A stretch of DNA of 64,000 nucleotides from Epithemia pelagica (GCA_946965045.2 OX337232.1:1054001-1118000), one strand, 5' to 3'; numbered from the stretch's first letter, positions 51,818 through 62,267 are shown. Translations and numbers: made by a program. Notes: generated by a model from the sequence alone, not told the origin.

Positions 51818-53451
51818 CACCTTAGAGGCATGGTAGATTTCCTTACAATTTCGTAAGCCGAAGCCAATTGTGTACCAAGGGTTACGAATGTATCCGGTAG
51901 AGACCAAGGAAACAGGTACTTTCCTCTCGAGGTCAGCTTTGTCTACGGTCGGATCCAGAATCCAGACGCCGATCGAGGCGCATCCACAAGCCATTTGCCA
52001 TTGCTCCCGCCCAAAGGACCGATCTGGGGGTGAAACGCATTGGCGGCCCCTCTTCAAAATAAGAGAAAGGAGGTGGCATACCGGAAAGAGGGGGTTAAGA
52101 AGCGTCTCAGAAGCGACCTCTCATCTTCGCCAAGTCTGGCCATCCCTCCGCCCGTCGCGATCGAGAATCGAGACACGCAGATGGACGAGATCTTTCCCAC
52201 TTTTGTGAGGCGCATCGGGGTGGTAAAAAAAAATCGAGGCAAAAATCAAGATTCGAGTTTCGAGGTGGGGTCTTCTACGGGCCTCGAATTCTTAACCTAG
52301 GATCTTTCACGGTGGTAAAAGATTAATTTCGAGTTTCGAGGTTCCGCGTACCCCCTTTACTCATCTCATACAACTGCCTCCAACATAACAGTAGACGAAG
52401 TAGTGCATAGGTATTGTTGTTGTTGTTGTGGTTGTTGCTTATATCCGTTACTACTGCTTTCCTCTCGACGGTTCCACCACATCCTGTGACACTGGTGAAA
52501 GACGACGTCAAGTCACACTCCAAGAGTGGAGGTTTGTCTTGTCCACAGGGCTTGTTTGGGAAAGCAACACCAACACCAACAACAACAAGACACGTGGAGT
52601 TGTGGTTCTCTCTCCTTCCTGCCAACACCACCGATTCTCGTCACGCAGCAACTCTCTCTGCCAATGCCTGACCTCCCTCTCTGGTGGACACTCCTAGAAT
52701 TTTGCCAGCAAGTCCGTTGTTCACACTCCAAGGTGCACCTTCCAGCCGTTGCGATTACTTATGGCAGCGCGCCGCAACCAATACACAGCGCCAACAACAC
52801 CGGTTGCTTTCGAGGAACCACACTTTCTCCTCGACGTCCACTCTTTTTGCTTGGTGGGTGGTTGTGATTCCTGGTCTTGTTTGGTAGCGCCTCTTGTCCT
52901 GGAGAAGGTTGACTTTCTCCGTGTAAAATTGGTGCTCCGACTCTGTCGAGACAAATTTTGTGGTTGCTGGGTTCTCCTCTTCATCTATTTCTTCAGCAAT
53001 CACATTGTCTTCATGGGAGGACTTTCCATGAAGACTCATTGTGGTTGATTCTTGATTCTCGTGTTGATTTTAACAAAGACAACAACAAGAAGAGATAGGG
53101 ATGATGTTTGGAGTTTTGAGGAAACCTCGGACGAGGAGCAACCTCGAATCTTGACCTCGATTTTTGGTCGGAGCGCACTTTGGCCCAAAAATTTTCAAAA
53201 GTGCGCCTCGGTCAAAAGTCGAGGTCAAGATTCGAGGGTACACATAACCTATTCATAACCTATTAGACCAACCTCGAAACTCGAATCTTGATTTTTGCCT
53301 CGAATTTTTTTTACCACCCTGATGCGCCTGAGAACCACAAAGGATACGATTGTGTCGACCATTCCTACTCCTCCTAGACTCTCGCTGTACTCTTCCTTCC
53401 TCTCCATTGGCACCACCACCACAAACAAACTCTCTCTCTACAGTCGTGGCC
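51818..53451. other. Flank of kinase copy 2 with inserted element
   Basis: 51818-52205 repeats the flank after kinase 1. 52209-53328 is the inserted inverted-repeat element. The rest, to 53451, is the leader of the intact membrane-protein gene. Confidence 0.6.
52209..53328. mobile_element. 1,120-bp element with terminal inverted repeats and 3-bp target duplication (TGA)
   Basis: The ends are inverted repeats of about 55 bp, beginning GGCGCATCGGGGTGGTAAAA at the left and its near-complement at the right. Each continues through a TCGAGG...CAAGATTCGAG stretch. TGA flanks both ends (52206-52208 and 53329-53331), and the paralogous unit 1 carries the uninterrupted site CTTTTGTGAGAACC. A second inverted repeat (GCGCACTTT near 53170) lies inside. 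No transposase frame is evident, so it is non-autonomous. TIR length and a 3-bp TNA-like target fit PIF/Harbinger-type MITEs, but the family is unproven. Internal sequence (about 52330-53050) shows no gene I recognise. Confidence 0.8.
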
Positions 53452-55746
53452 ATGTACCGTTTGGGTCGTCGCACAAGTGTCGTCACGGTGGGTGGTTCTC
53501 GAGGCGGCGGCCTTTTGGTTCCAACGCCACCACCACCACCTCGAATCACCATGCGGCAACAACCATTGCCCAATGCTGCTGCTGCCGCTGCTGCGGCTAC
53601 TCGTTGGTGGCAGTTGCCCTTTTCCACTACCGCCACTTCGGCAGTTTCGGGCTTCCATTCCCAACGCCGCCGCAGCAGCAACACTAAAACTCAGGATGGG
53701 AAATGGCACTACCACCACGGTGCTTGGAACTGGGTTCCTACCACAACCACACCACTACTGCAATACCATTCCCCAATGATTACCACCATCCAGACAATCA
53801 CCACCACCACCACATTAGCAACTCTCACAACAACAAGACGAAGAATACCAGTGCTTCCTGTACCGACACTTCTACCATCCACTCGGACCCAACCCCACCG
53901 TCCGGTGTCCATTCTTCCACCACCAAGGCAACTCCTGGGGCACTCCTCTGGGCACCACAACACCAAGAACAACCACCACCACAAATTGTCCCATTCATTT
54001 GGTTCCATGGTCCATGGATCGTCCCATCCTTTGTATGCTAGTCGTCCCAGGACCAACCACCGTCTTGTGGTACCCGTGGTGGGTGGGAATCCACACTACT
54101 CGCGGGCGATGGGGCGTCGTCCCCTGTGGCACCCATACTCGTTTTTGCCACAACCACATGCACGACCATGTGTGCACCAATTTCATTCCTCGACAGTCCC
54201 ACAAAACAACCACCACCACAAGAATGGTGACACTTCACTATCATCATCAACAACATCAACCACAGCCAAGAAGGATTCCACGGTGTCATCATCATCATCG
54301 TCGTCGTCTGGAACCAAGGAATCGCCCACGTCTTCCTCCACCACCGAAACCCCTCTTTCTCGTCGTCGCTTAATCATGGATCGAGCCTTGCAAAACATGG
54401 CCTTGGGTCGGAATCCCCATTTGGATGACTTTTTGACCGTCTCGTCCATTATTGTCTTGTTTGGCGTCTTGGCCGTGGCGCCCTATGCCAGTCGGGAAAT
54501 GCAAAAATCCAATCGCACCATGGACGACATTGGTGTCACGGACGATCCCGTGGACGATTTTCCCCAATTGGCCCGGGTCGAATGGTTGGAATTGGGTCAT
54601 TCCAATCCAAACGTCTTGGAAGATGTCTTGAAAGATGTCGTGCGCAGCAAGGCCTTGCAAGAAGCGGCGCAACAATTTGTCGTGCAAATTTTGCAATCGC
54701 CAGCCGTACAGGCCGCCTTGCACCAGTTGGTGAAGCAAGTGTGGACCGACTTGATTCAGGATCCCGAAACGTTGACGCAAATTATTCATGTCTTGCACGT
54801 GGCCATTCAAGATCCAGCAGTAAAAACAGCGGCGCAACGATTGGTGGTGGATTTGGTGCAAGACCCGGCGGTCCAACAATCCTTGATTCGTGTCATTCAA
54901 CAATTGGGACAGGCCCGCGAAGTTCAACAAGCCACGCAGGGTCTGCTCGTCCATTCGGCCCATCGATCCTTGAACGATGCCGAATTGTTGGAACATTCCA
55001 TGGAATTTGCCACGGACGTGTTGGGCGACGATGTCGTGCAACAAACGGCCGGCGAAGCGCTGCGCAATACCGTCGGTCATGCCGTCCGACCGGCCGCAAC
55101 CGTCGTGACGACGGCCACGGGCATTACCCTCATTTTGTTTGGCTTGATTGCCCTGGCCTTTGCCCGATCGTCCGATCAAGAAGTTCGCGTCTTGGAACAA
55201 GCTGCCCTCTCCCTACAAACCAATGCCGTCTTTGGATTGATGCGACTCATCAAGTGGCCCATTACCCAAGTACAGGCCCTCCTGTCGGCCCTGGTCGATG
55301 CCATTTTGTATACCCCCCTGATTGAGTCATTGCAAAGATTGTTGGAAACCTTGTATCACTTGCCAGAACGCACGGCCCAAACGGCCGTGTATTGGTTGGT
55401 CCAGGGAGCCGCCTGGGTGGGTCGAACCGTGCAATCCATGGGATACCGCCTCGTCCAATCCCTCTGGCACCTGGTCCAACGAGCACCCTCGGCCCTGGCC
55501 ACCGTCCTCGGACATTTTGGTCGGACCGTGTGGCAGACTGTCGTGTCCCGCAGTAGTAGTAGCAGCAGCAACACCACCAATCGCGGTGCTTCCGCCACCC
55601 AATCCTCTCCAGAGGGACGAGGAGGCGACCATATCTTGCCAGTGTGGATGGTGTGGGGAGGACAGGTCCTCTGGCAGAGTCTCATTACCGTGCAACAGGC
55701 TTGTACCACTTGGTGGAATCATGCCCAATCCAATCTCCGACAATAA
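53452..55746 (+). CDS. Two-TM protein with helical repeats, basic N-terminus (unknown function)
   Basis: I start at the ATG at 53452 (MYRLGRR), which matches the chimeric copy; 764 residues. Basic leader (mitochondrial-type?); residues about 20-330 low-complexity, rich in Thr/Pro/His/Ser; one membrane segment at about 333-349 (IIVLFGVLAVAPYA); helical repeats of the form SPAVQAALxQLV/DPAVKTAAQRLV/DPAVQQSLIRVI at about 400-500; a second membrane segment (TGITLILFGLIALAFA) at about 550-574; then amphipathic helices to the C-terminus. The recurrent DPAVxxA repeats are unlike any family I can name. The 5' part (to about codon 272) is what was copied into the chimera. Both copies remain open despite many in-frame indels, as expected for a disordered region. 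Confidence 0.65.
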   Translation: MYRLGRRTSVVTVGGSRGGGLLVPTPPPPPRITMRQQPLPNAAAAAAAATRWWQLPFSTTATSAVSGFHSQRRRSSNTKTQDGKWHYHHGAWNWVPTTTTPLLQYHSPMITTIQTITTTTTLATLTTTRRRIPVLPVPTLLPSTRTQPHRPVSILPPPRQLLGHSSGHHNTKNNHHHKLSHSFGSMVHGSSHPLYASRPRTNHRLVVPVVGGNPHYSRAMGRRPLWHPYSFLPQPHARPCVHQFHSSTVPQNNHHHKNGDTSLSSSTTSTTAKKDSTVSSSSSSSSGTKESPTSSSTTETPLSRRRLIMDRALQNMALGRNPHLDDFLTVSSIIVLFGVLAVAPYASREMQKSNRTMDDIGVTDDPVDDFPQLARVEWLELGHSNPNVLEDVLKDVVRSKALQEAAQQFVVQILQSPAVQAALHQLVKQVWTDLIQDPETLTQIIHVLHVAIQDPAVKTAAQRLVVDLVQDPAVQQSLIRVIQQLGQAREVQQATQGLLVHSAHRSLNDAELLEHSMEFATDVLGDDVVQQTAGEALRNTVGHAVRPAATVVTTATGITLILFGLIALAFARSSDQEVRVLEQAALSLQTNAVFGLMRLIKWPITQVQALLSALVDAILYTPLIESLQRLLETLYHLPERTAQTAVYWLVQGAAWVGRTVQSMGYRLVQSLWHLVQRAPSALATVLGHFGRTVWQTVVSRSSSSSSNTTNRGASATQSSPEGRGGDHILPVWMVWGGQVLWQSLITVQQACTTWWNHAQSNLRQ

Positions 55747-56073
55747 CACACAAAAAAACAACCAATCACAACACAACAACAACAAACCCCCAGAATTGCC
55801 GGACAACGTTCGAGCAATGGGAGCAGCGTTGTGAGTCTCTCTCTCTCTCTTGGCAGGAACAAGTGCTGCTGTTGGAGAGACGGCGACGGATACAACAAGT
55901 GCCCGAATACTCTAGTGTATTGTGCGGAGAACCAAGTGTATTGTGCGGAGAACCATCCCCAGACGTTTTGCTCTCGCGAGAGCAAAGCAAAAAGTGATTC
56001 CCTACAGAGCATGGTTGTCACCGATTCTACTATCATTCTGCAACGACGATTCTCTACATGGCCGGCAAAAAGA

Positions 56074-56106
<33 letters not shown>

Positions 56107-57192
56107 ATATAGTTGCATCCCAAAGCCATTGTCTCGCTGTCTATAGAATATATGGTGAACAAACCACACAAGGTTTGGTTGTGGGGGAGACTCTCATGGC
56201 CGTCACATGGCCACGTTTGTGTCTGGGTGGTTGTGGTGAGAGCCAACAACAACAACGACGACACCTCATACTCTATATATACGAGAAGGAGGAAGTGGAA
56301 ACAGTTCCATTCCCAACCGGTCGTGTGTACAAAGAAAATCCGGTTGCGGAGCGGGTACAGTGCGAGAGAGAAGGAAAACCAGTTGTACGGGAGACTAGCC
56401 AAACGGCTGTGTGTTTGTGTCCAATGGCGTGTCAACCTACCTAGTCCAAGAATTCATTGGAGGGGGACCATGAGAATGAATGGTACCCACAATCCGTTTC
56501 ACTAGTTTCCTATCCCCCTATAACGAGTGTTTCCAATAAAGCCCTTGGGGTAGTTTAGAAAATGTGTATCATTAACAGATGATCTCCCTTGTTGTCCTGA
56601 AACGTTTCTGCTACAAGTCGATATGGGTGGTATTGTCGTTTGCCATGGATGACATTCGGTGGTCTAGGTAGGTAGTCCGGAAACAGTGATGAACCGCAAT
56701 GATCGGACCCTGTCACGTGCCTGTCAAACTGGCAACCAATCAACCCGCCCAATACAACCTAGTTCCACGCAAACAAAAAACACACACCAACGAAGTTGGA
56801 AATAATAATGCGGTCGTCTATAAATGAAACTGTTGTCACAATGGAAGCAAACATGTATATGGTAGTAGTGTAGTAGTCGTAGCCTTCCAACGTGCCGCCG
56901 CCGCCGCAGAGAACACACAAACAGAACGTGCGTGTGGCAACGACGACAAGAGGGGTAAAATGTGCAAAAGGGGATGGCCGGTGCCTGCCACCACAACAAA
57001 CGTGTATTTTTTAGAAATTTTTCGTAGTAGGTCGAATCCAGTCCGTGTACATCCGTCCACAACAACCACAACCCAGATACTGGACAGGTCATGGTCCTTG
57101 TGGAACAAGACACACACAGGGTGGACTCGAAACATACCTTCTTCTTCTTCTTCTTGAGGACCTTGAGGAACCCCAAACACACACGAGTGTCA
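55747..57192. other. Long intergenic region with a (CTG)n tract
   Basis: About 1.4 kb without a supported gene. It includes 11 CTG repeats at 56075-56106 and several minus-strand shadow frames. The 3' flank of the plastid gene lies at its right edge. Confidence 0.5.
56075..56106. repeat. (CTG)n trinucleotide tract, about 11 units
   Basis: Uninterrupted CTG/TGC repeat in non-coding DNA, reading GCTGCT at its end. Confidence 0.9.
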
Positions 57193-58632
57193 TCACAGTA
57201 TGCGTTCCACATCAAAGGCCGTTTCGGCATTGATTCCACTGTAATCTCTTGCAATGGTCTGGGCGGGAACGGTTTGTTCGTAGGCTTGTAGGGAGGCTGT
57301 GAGTGGGTATTCGACGGTTGCCGTATTGACCACTCGAAAGACATTTTCCGATCCCGGCGTCTCCACCACCATGAAAAAGGGATAATCCAACCCATTTTCC
57401 GTATACACATCCATAACTTGTTTGCTATTGTTGGGCCCCTGCAACAATTCAATCCGTGCACACAAGGGCCTTCCATCGGTCTTTAATTGAATCTGAACAC
57501 TGGCGACCGTATAATCAAAGCCTTTGGTATAGACCGAGCCTCCCTGTACCAATCGAGGCGGTATGGGTGAATACTCGAGCCGTTTGGTGGCTTCTTCCAA
57601 ACCAATGTCAATATCATCCAACTCGGCTTCGAGAATGGCATTGAGGGGAAACTCCAAACTATTCGTATTGCGGACCGAAATCACATTTTGACTCCCCGGT
57701 GTTTCAATAATGGCATTAAACGGCCGTACACAACCATCTTCAATGTACACTGCCATGATTTGGGGGGAATTGTCCGGTCCTCTCCACAATTCCACATTGG
57801 CACTGAGGGGCCGACCATCGGTTCGCATCATGACATGTACCCGGTTGATCGCCCCAGTCGTAAAGGACCACGTCTTTTGGACTGTACCTTGGACTCGAAT
57901 GGAGGGCACTGTATCCCAAATGGTTCGAGCCTTTTCCGAAAGATTCACATTGCGTTGAGGAGCTGGTCGACCACGGTTTGCTCTTACCGGAGCAGCGTTG
58001 TTGTTGTTGTTACTATTATTGATGTTGTTGTTGTTGGTTGGTCTGGATCGAGCCAATGTGTTGGATGACTTTCGATTGTTGTTGTTGTCATTATTGTTGT
58101 TGATACTAAAGGGATTCTTGAAGCCCTCCCATGGTTTGGGTGAATTCATCCCCGGAACTCCTCGGTCTGCTGTTCTTACCGTATTCCGATTGTTGTTGTT
58201 GTTGTTCCCTCGTCGATTGGCCGAGTTAAAGCTTTTGTTGTTGTTGTTGTTGCGTCTGGAACTTGCCCCTCTGGTGGAAGGCGGTCTATTGCTTTGATTG
58301 TATCTTCGATACTGCCGATCGTCCGTCATAAAGGGCGCTTCCCTTCCATCGGACGGGTCAAGAAAGTTGGGTACTTCTCGTACTGTTTTGGAACCAGGAA
58401 TGGTTCGTGTTGGACTTCCACCACCACCATTCCCCATGGGTCCTCCTCCTCCTCCTCGTGTCATTCCCCGAAAGCCATCCAAAAAGGAGTCAAAGGGTGA
58501 CTTTCCGGCCTGCAGTGATACCGTATGGGTGCTTCGAACTGGGCGCGTTTTGGGTGTGGGGACCCAAAACGCTCCCGTGGACTCCAAGGTGGCGGCCACG
58601 CAACACAACGCCACGACTTTTGGGGCCTTCAT
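57193..58632 (-). CDS. Plastid protein of the two-domain pyrenoid-shell-like family, Asn-rich linker
   Basis: I take the ATG at 58632 (MKAPKVVALC) because it starts a signal peptide that ends STGAF/WVP, the diatom plastid motif; 479 residues. Residues about 90-240 are very Asn-rich (low complexity). Two related beta-domains follow: TWSFTTGAINRVHVMM, TDGRPLSANVELWRGPDN, FNAIIETPGSQN; then FDYTVASVQIQLKTDGRPL, IELLQGPNNS and VVETPGSENV. The repeated motif GRPL-x-A-x-x-E-L-x-x-GP-x-N identifies a family abundant in diatoms. I believe it includes the pyrenoid shell (PyShell) proteins that coat Rubisco; that link is from memory and is the uncertain step. Compared with the paralog at 63278 it has the extra Asn-rich linker. 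Confidence 0.7.
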   Translation of the reverse strand: MKAPKVVALCCVAATLESTGAFWVPTPKTRPVRSTHTVSLQAGKSPFDSFLDGFRGMTRGGGGGPMGNGGGGSPTRTIPGSKTVREVPNFLDPSDGREAPFMTDDRQYRRYNQSNRPPSTRGASSRRNNNNNKSFNSANRRGNNNNNNRNTVRTADRGVPGMNSPKPWEGFKNPFSINNNNDNNNNRKSSNTLARSRPTNNNNINNSNNNNNAAPVRANRGRPAPQRNVNLSEKARTIWDTVPSIRVQGTVQKTWSFTTGAINRVHVMMRTDGRPLSANVELWRGPDNSPQIMAVYIEDGCVRPFNAIIETPGSQNVISVRNTNSLEFPLNAILEAELDDIDIGLEEATKRLEYSPIPPRLVQGGSVYTKGFDYTVASVQIQLKTDGRPLCARIELLQGPNNSKQVMDVYTENGLDYPFFMVVETPGSENVFRVVNTATVEYPLTASLQAYEQTVPAQTIARDYSGINAETAFDVERIL

Positions 58633-59487
58633 GGTCACACGGCCACTCTGGGTGTGCAAAACACAACGTGTGCCGCACTCTCTCTCCTAGTAGTATTCTC
58701 GTTAACGAATGAATGAATGTATTGTTGAAATCAACGAAAGTGTTGGAGACAGAGAGTTGCAACTATTGCTTCTCGTACTCTCTCCTACTTGTCGTCGTGT
58801 TTGGTTGGCTTCTGTCTGTGTGGTGATGCTGATCCAAGGGGGATGCTTGGCAATAGCCTGTCAACCACCAAACCTCCTTGCCTCTCACTACTTTGCTCGA
58901 ACGAGCAGCAGAACTCTCGAGTCTCAATCGAGGCCTGCAAACAGAAAACCAAACAAAGAGAAGACGACGAGCAGAGAAGGATGATGTTGGTCGGTAGCAG
59001 TAGTACGCCAGACACTCACCAAAACACCTTGTGGTGGCTTTTTCGCGGAGAATGCTGACACGCTCTACTTCTGATAAGTCCGCATGTGGATGACGTATCG
59101 CTTACCGCCCTGACGTCTCTCACTCTTTACTTAACAAAGGACAATGACTCTTCCCAAGCTGTTTCGACTGCGACATGTCACACCCTTCATGGCAGATGGT
59201 TCGTGTCTGCGACTGCATGGGAAACGTGAGACCCCGATCAATGACGTAGATCTGTCAGGGACTCAACTGTCCTCCTATAGTCACGTGCATGTCGTCAGGG
59301 TCATTTCAGTCCCGATGAAGTCGTCCTACACGTGACTGAATGAAGGATTTACCGTTCACCGCGTTACTTGGTTGCAGGACGAGGCAATCCAAGTCCACCA
59401 ACAAGACGACAAGTCTGGAAGCTGTGGAACGATCCCTTCTTCCTGTCCCTCTTTGACAACAACTCAAACAAATAAAGCTAATTCAAG
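58633..59487. promoter_or_regulatory. Divergent promoter region with three TGACGT sites
   Basis: Contains the promoters of the pyrenoid-shell-like gene (minus) and eL21 (plus). TGACGT occurs at 59091-59096, 59111-59116 and 59242-59247. This is the core of cAMP/CO2-responsive elements described for diatom carbon-concentrating genes, and it is also a general bZIP/CRE core, so its role is uncertain. Confidence 0.45.
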
Positions 59488-59979
59488 ATGCCGCATTCGT
59501 ATGGTATTCGGGCGCGAACGCGCCACATGTTTGCCAAGAAATTCCGCACCAAGGGTCCGATTAATTTGTCGCGGTATTTGCGCAGTGTCAAGGTGGGCGA
59601 CTATGTCGATATCTTTGCCGATCCATCCGTACACAAGGGTATGCCACACAAGGGATACCACGGACGTACCGGAATTGTCTTCAATGTGACCAAGGCGGCT
59701 GTGGGAGTCCGTGTCAACAAATTGGTCAATGGACGAATCATTGAAAAGCGCATTCATGTCCGCATTGAACACGTGCGACCCTCCAAATGCCAAGCCGAAA
59801 TTCTCCGACGTAAAAAGGAAAATGAAGCCGCCAAAGAAGAAGCACGAAAAACAGGCACCCAGGTCAGTTTGAAGCGCACTCCAAAGCTTCCAAAAGCTGG
59901 ATACTTTTTGGAGAGCCCCGGTGGCGAAGGCACCGAAATTACCACCATTCAACCACTTCCATTCAGTGATTTGGTCTAA
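59488..59979 (+). CDS. RPL21: Cytosolic 60S ribosomal protein eL21
   Basis: 163 residues, [19 protein letters not shown], followed by the eL21 core ([40 protein letters not shown]) and a Lys-rich C-terminus. Typical length for the family. It sits on the 60S subunit near the central protuberance. The gene is intron-less in the coding part. The frame on the other strand is a shadow. Confidence 0.95.
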   Translation: MPHSYGIRARTRHMFAKKFRTKGPINLSRYLRSVKVGDYVDIFADPSVHKGMPHKGYHGRTGIVFNVTKAAVGVRVNKLVNGRIIEKRIHVRIEHVRPSKCQAEILRRKKENEAAKEEARKTGTQVSLKRTPKLPKAGYFLESPGGEGTEITTIQPLPFSDLV

Positions 59980-60134
59980 GCACAATCAATCAAATCTCAA
60001 TAAAACATCTATTTTTTACACATTGACCTATGCTAGTCAATGGATTCTACAAAATTGTTTCGTGTGGAGGGTTCGCTCATTCGAGGTTGATTCGAGGTTT
60101 TATACTCTAGACTATGTGGTTGGATGGTGGTAAC

Positions 60135-62267
60135 TCATTCTTGTGTCTCCAGTTGTTCTTCATCCTCGGGATCCGTGCTGTCGGTGCGGATTCGTTTGCT
60201 GGGTCCTTGCGTGGTGGTAGAGGACGCCTCCAGGGGAGAAGTATGGGTGGAGTCCCGTGGTGAACTAGCCAAATCATGTCGGGACAACAAGGACGGCGAT
60301 GGGGGATCCGCTCCTTGTTGCGTTTCCAGCTGCTCGACTGGTTGAGATTCTTCTTCATCATCTTCATGTTGTTTGTGGGCCATGGATCCGGGTGGATCTG
60401 GACTGGATAGACCTCCAGAATGAGGTGGTCGTTTAGTAGCAGGGCGCGGTGTTGCAAACTCCATTGCAGTAGGTTGCGTGTCCCATTCGGGTGTCTTTTC
60501 AGGACTGGGGTCTACATCAATGGGTAATTGGACCATTTCGGGTTGTTGGGTTTCCAATCGTTCATCTGGATCATCATCTTCGTCGTCGTCGTCGTAGGGA
60601 TGATGAAAAAACACTTCTGCATCGTCTTGTTCGTGGTGGTCGTCGTTGGCATTTGGTTCGGCAGTCGCAGTTACGCCTACTGCATCTTGATTCGTTCTCG
60701 TCGTCGTTGTCGTTTTCTGCTGGGTCAAATAGTCTTGGACACTCTGCGGCAAGCATATCGTATCCTCCTTCCCGTCTGCACCTTTGGTGGTACGGACTCG
60801 TCGTGTCCCCAAATGAATCCATCCTTCCGCCACATGACAGGCCAATGGTGGAGGTGGCAGACGACCACAAATCTCTTGAATGCGAGCTTTGGAGTGGACC
60901 AATGCGGCATAGGGTGGATACAACATCAAATCCGGATCGGGACGATCCTCATTGCGGATCCGACAACACCCCGCCAGTGGATCAAAGACGACGGCGTGAC
61001 AAAACATGACCACCGCCTTCAAAAACCGGTCCTCAAAGGCTCGACGAAACTCGGCTGTCAAGGTGGCCTTGTCTTGTCGAGTATGTTGAAATAATCGTTC
61101 CAGTACAATTTGCAAGGGAGGCTTGTGGATGACCGCGGAATTGCCATCCAGTCGTCGTCTTGTCGTAGTGGTGGTTGTTTTCCGACCCCCAAAGGCATCT
61201 CGAACAATGGCATTGGCGGTTTTGATTCCAATTCCAGGCAAACTAGGACAATAATCGGAGCCGGTGGCGACAAACAAGACGGCCAACATGGCCGGTGAAA
61301 AATCGAGCAAATCCAAATCTCGTGTGGCGCCCAAATCGGCCTGTCGAACCAATCGACCTCGAAAAAATTGACCATCGTCATCGTCGTAGGGATCCTCGTC
61401 GTTGTCGTTGTCGTCGTCCTGGTCGTGAGTGTTCTTCTTCTTCTTCTTTTTGGGCATCATAATCTTGAACAAAATGGGCGAAGCTCCACACGCAATCAAA
61501 TCCGAATCTTCCGTCACGACCAAATCGACCAATCCTTGTTCGGACAAGTACGCCAATTGTCCATCGGCTTCGTAGGGTGCCACCATAAAGGGCAGTTCCA
61601 TGGATCGCAGGGCGACAATCAAGGCCTGGACGACATGACCATATTCCTTGCCGGCCCCGGCTCGATGAAAGGCTCGCAACCGTTTCGTCAAGGCAGCTTC
61701 CTCCACTCGTGTGGGTTCCACTGGTGCATCCCGTTGTTGTACCAGGGTCTGTCGTTTGTCCCGACGACGTTGAATTTCGTCCCGCTTGATGGGTGGAGGC
61801 AACCCATCCAAGACGACCAAAATTTGACAGGCATTGCCATCTCCTCCCTGTTGTTGCAAGCGTTGCAACTGACGAATGACATAGCGTGTACAAGCATGAG
61901 TATAGTCTTGTAACTGGGTTCGTGGGACGCTTCTTGTTGTTGTTTTATTCTGCTGCTGCGATGGTTGTGCATTGTTGTCAGTGGAGTTCTCTTGTGAAGT
62001 TTCTTGTGAATCCTGTTGTTGGTCTTGTTGTTGTTTGTTTTGTTCTTTCAAGAGTTGCGCTCGTCCATAATTGTCCAAATGTCGATCGTCGGCCAGCAAC
62101 CCTCCAAAGCCTTGACAGGCACGATGAATCCAGACACTGACATCGACGGCAATCCGCAAGGGTCGATAGCTCCCATTCTCCCAGAGTTGGGAATACGACC
62201 GCAAATCAATCTCCCGAGCCGCCGATCCATCTTCCAACACTTTGACCAAAAATTGGGGAACGCCCAT
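60135..62267 (-). CDS. EXO1-like Rad2/XPG-family 5' nuclease
   Basis: 710 residues. N-domain RIAVDVSVWIHRAC (Asp ligand), I-domain VAPYEADGQLAYLSE (about 222) and VVTEDSDLIACG (about 249), GSDYCPSLPGIGIKTANAI (helix-3-turn-helix, about 334), as in Exo1/FEN/GEN nucleases. The pattern VAPYEAD...TEDSDLIACGASPILFKI is closest to EXO1, which resects DNA ends and acts in mismatch repair. The N-terminus (MGVPQFLVKVLE) also resembles GEN1/XPG, so the exact class is uncertain. Low-complexity Gln and Asp/Lys inserts interrupt the domain. The C-tail (about 520-710) is acidic and disordered, with LETQ motifs recurring three times (DERLETQQ, EQLETQQ, and EQLETQE at the end). Confidence 0.8.
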   Translation of the reverse strand: MGVPQFLVKVLEDGSAAREIDLRSYSQLWENGSYRPLRIAVDVSVWIHRACQGFGGLLADDRHLDNYGRAQLLKEQNKQQQDQQQDSQETSQENSTDNNAQPSQQQNKTTTRSVPRTQLQDYTHACTRYVIRQLQRLQQQGGDGNACQILVVLDGLPPPIKRDEIQRRRDKRQTLVQQRDAPVEPTRVEEAALTKRLRAFHRAGAGKEYGHVVQALIVALRSMELPFMVAPYEADGQLAYLSEQGLVDLVVTEDSDLIACGASPILFKIMMPKKKKKKNTHDQDDDNDNDEDPYDDDDGQFFRGRLVRQADLGATRDLDLLDFSPAMLAVLFVATGSDYCPSLPGIGIKTANAIVRDAFGGRKTTTTTTRRRLDGNSAVIHKPPLQIVLERLFQHTRQDKATLTAEFRRAFEDRFLKAVVMFCHAVVFDPLAGCCRIRNEDRPDPDLMLYPPYAALVHSKARIQEICGRLPPPPLACHVAEGWIHLGTRRVRTTKGADGKEDTICLPQSVQDYLTQQKTTTTTRTNQDAVGVTATAEPNANDDHHEQDDAEVFFHHPYDDDDEDDDPDERLETQQPEMVQLPIDVDPSPEKTPEWDTQPTAMEFATPRPATKRPPHSGGLSSPDPPGSMAHKQHEDDEEESQPVEQLETQQGADPPSPSLLSRHDLASSPRDSTHTSPLEASSTTTQGPSKRIRTDSTDPEDEEQLETQE

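Larger units (their letters stand above)
46804..54267. repeat. Tandem duplication of a kinase plus neighbouring-gene segment
   Basis: Unit 1 is 46804-49969 and unit 2 is 49970-54267. The junction is GCC/ATGG, with GCCA shared by both sources (microhomology). Without the 1,120-bp element and its 3-bp target duplication, unit 2 is 3,175 bp, against 3,166 bp for unit 1. The kinase halves are nearly identical. The other halves (5' part of the membrane-protein gene) differ by many substitutions and indels. Confidence 0.85.

Noticed and set aside
53170-53330. A second independent element at the right end of the 1.1-kb insert
   Set aside because: The sub-repeats (TCGAATCTTGA, GCGCACTTT) fall inside the terminal-repeat region and have no separate target duplication.
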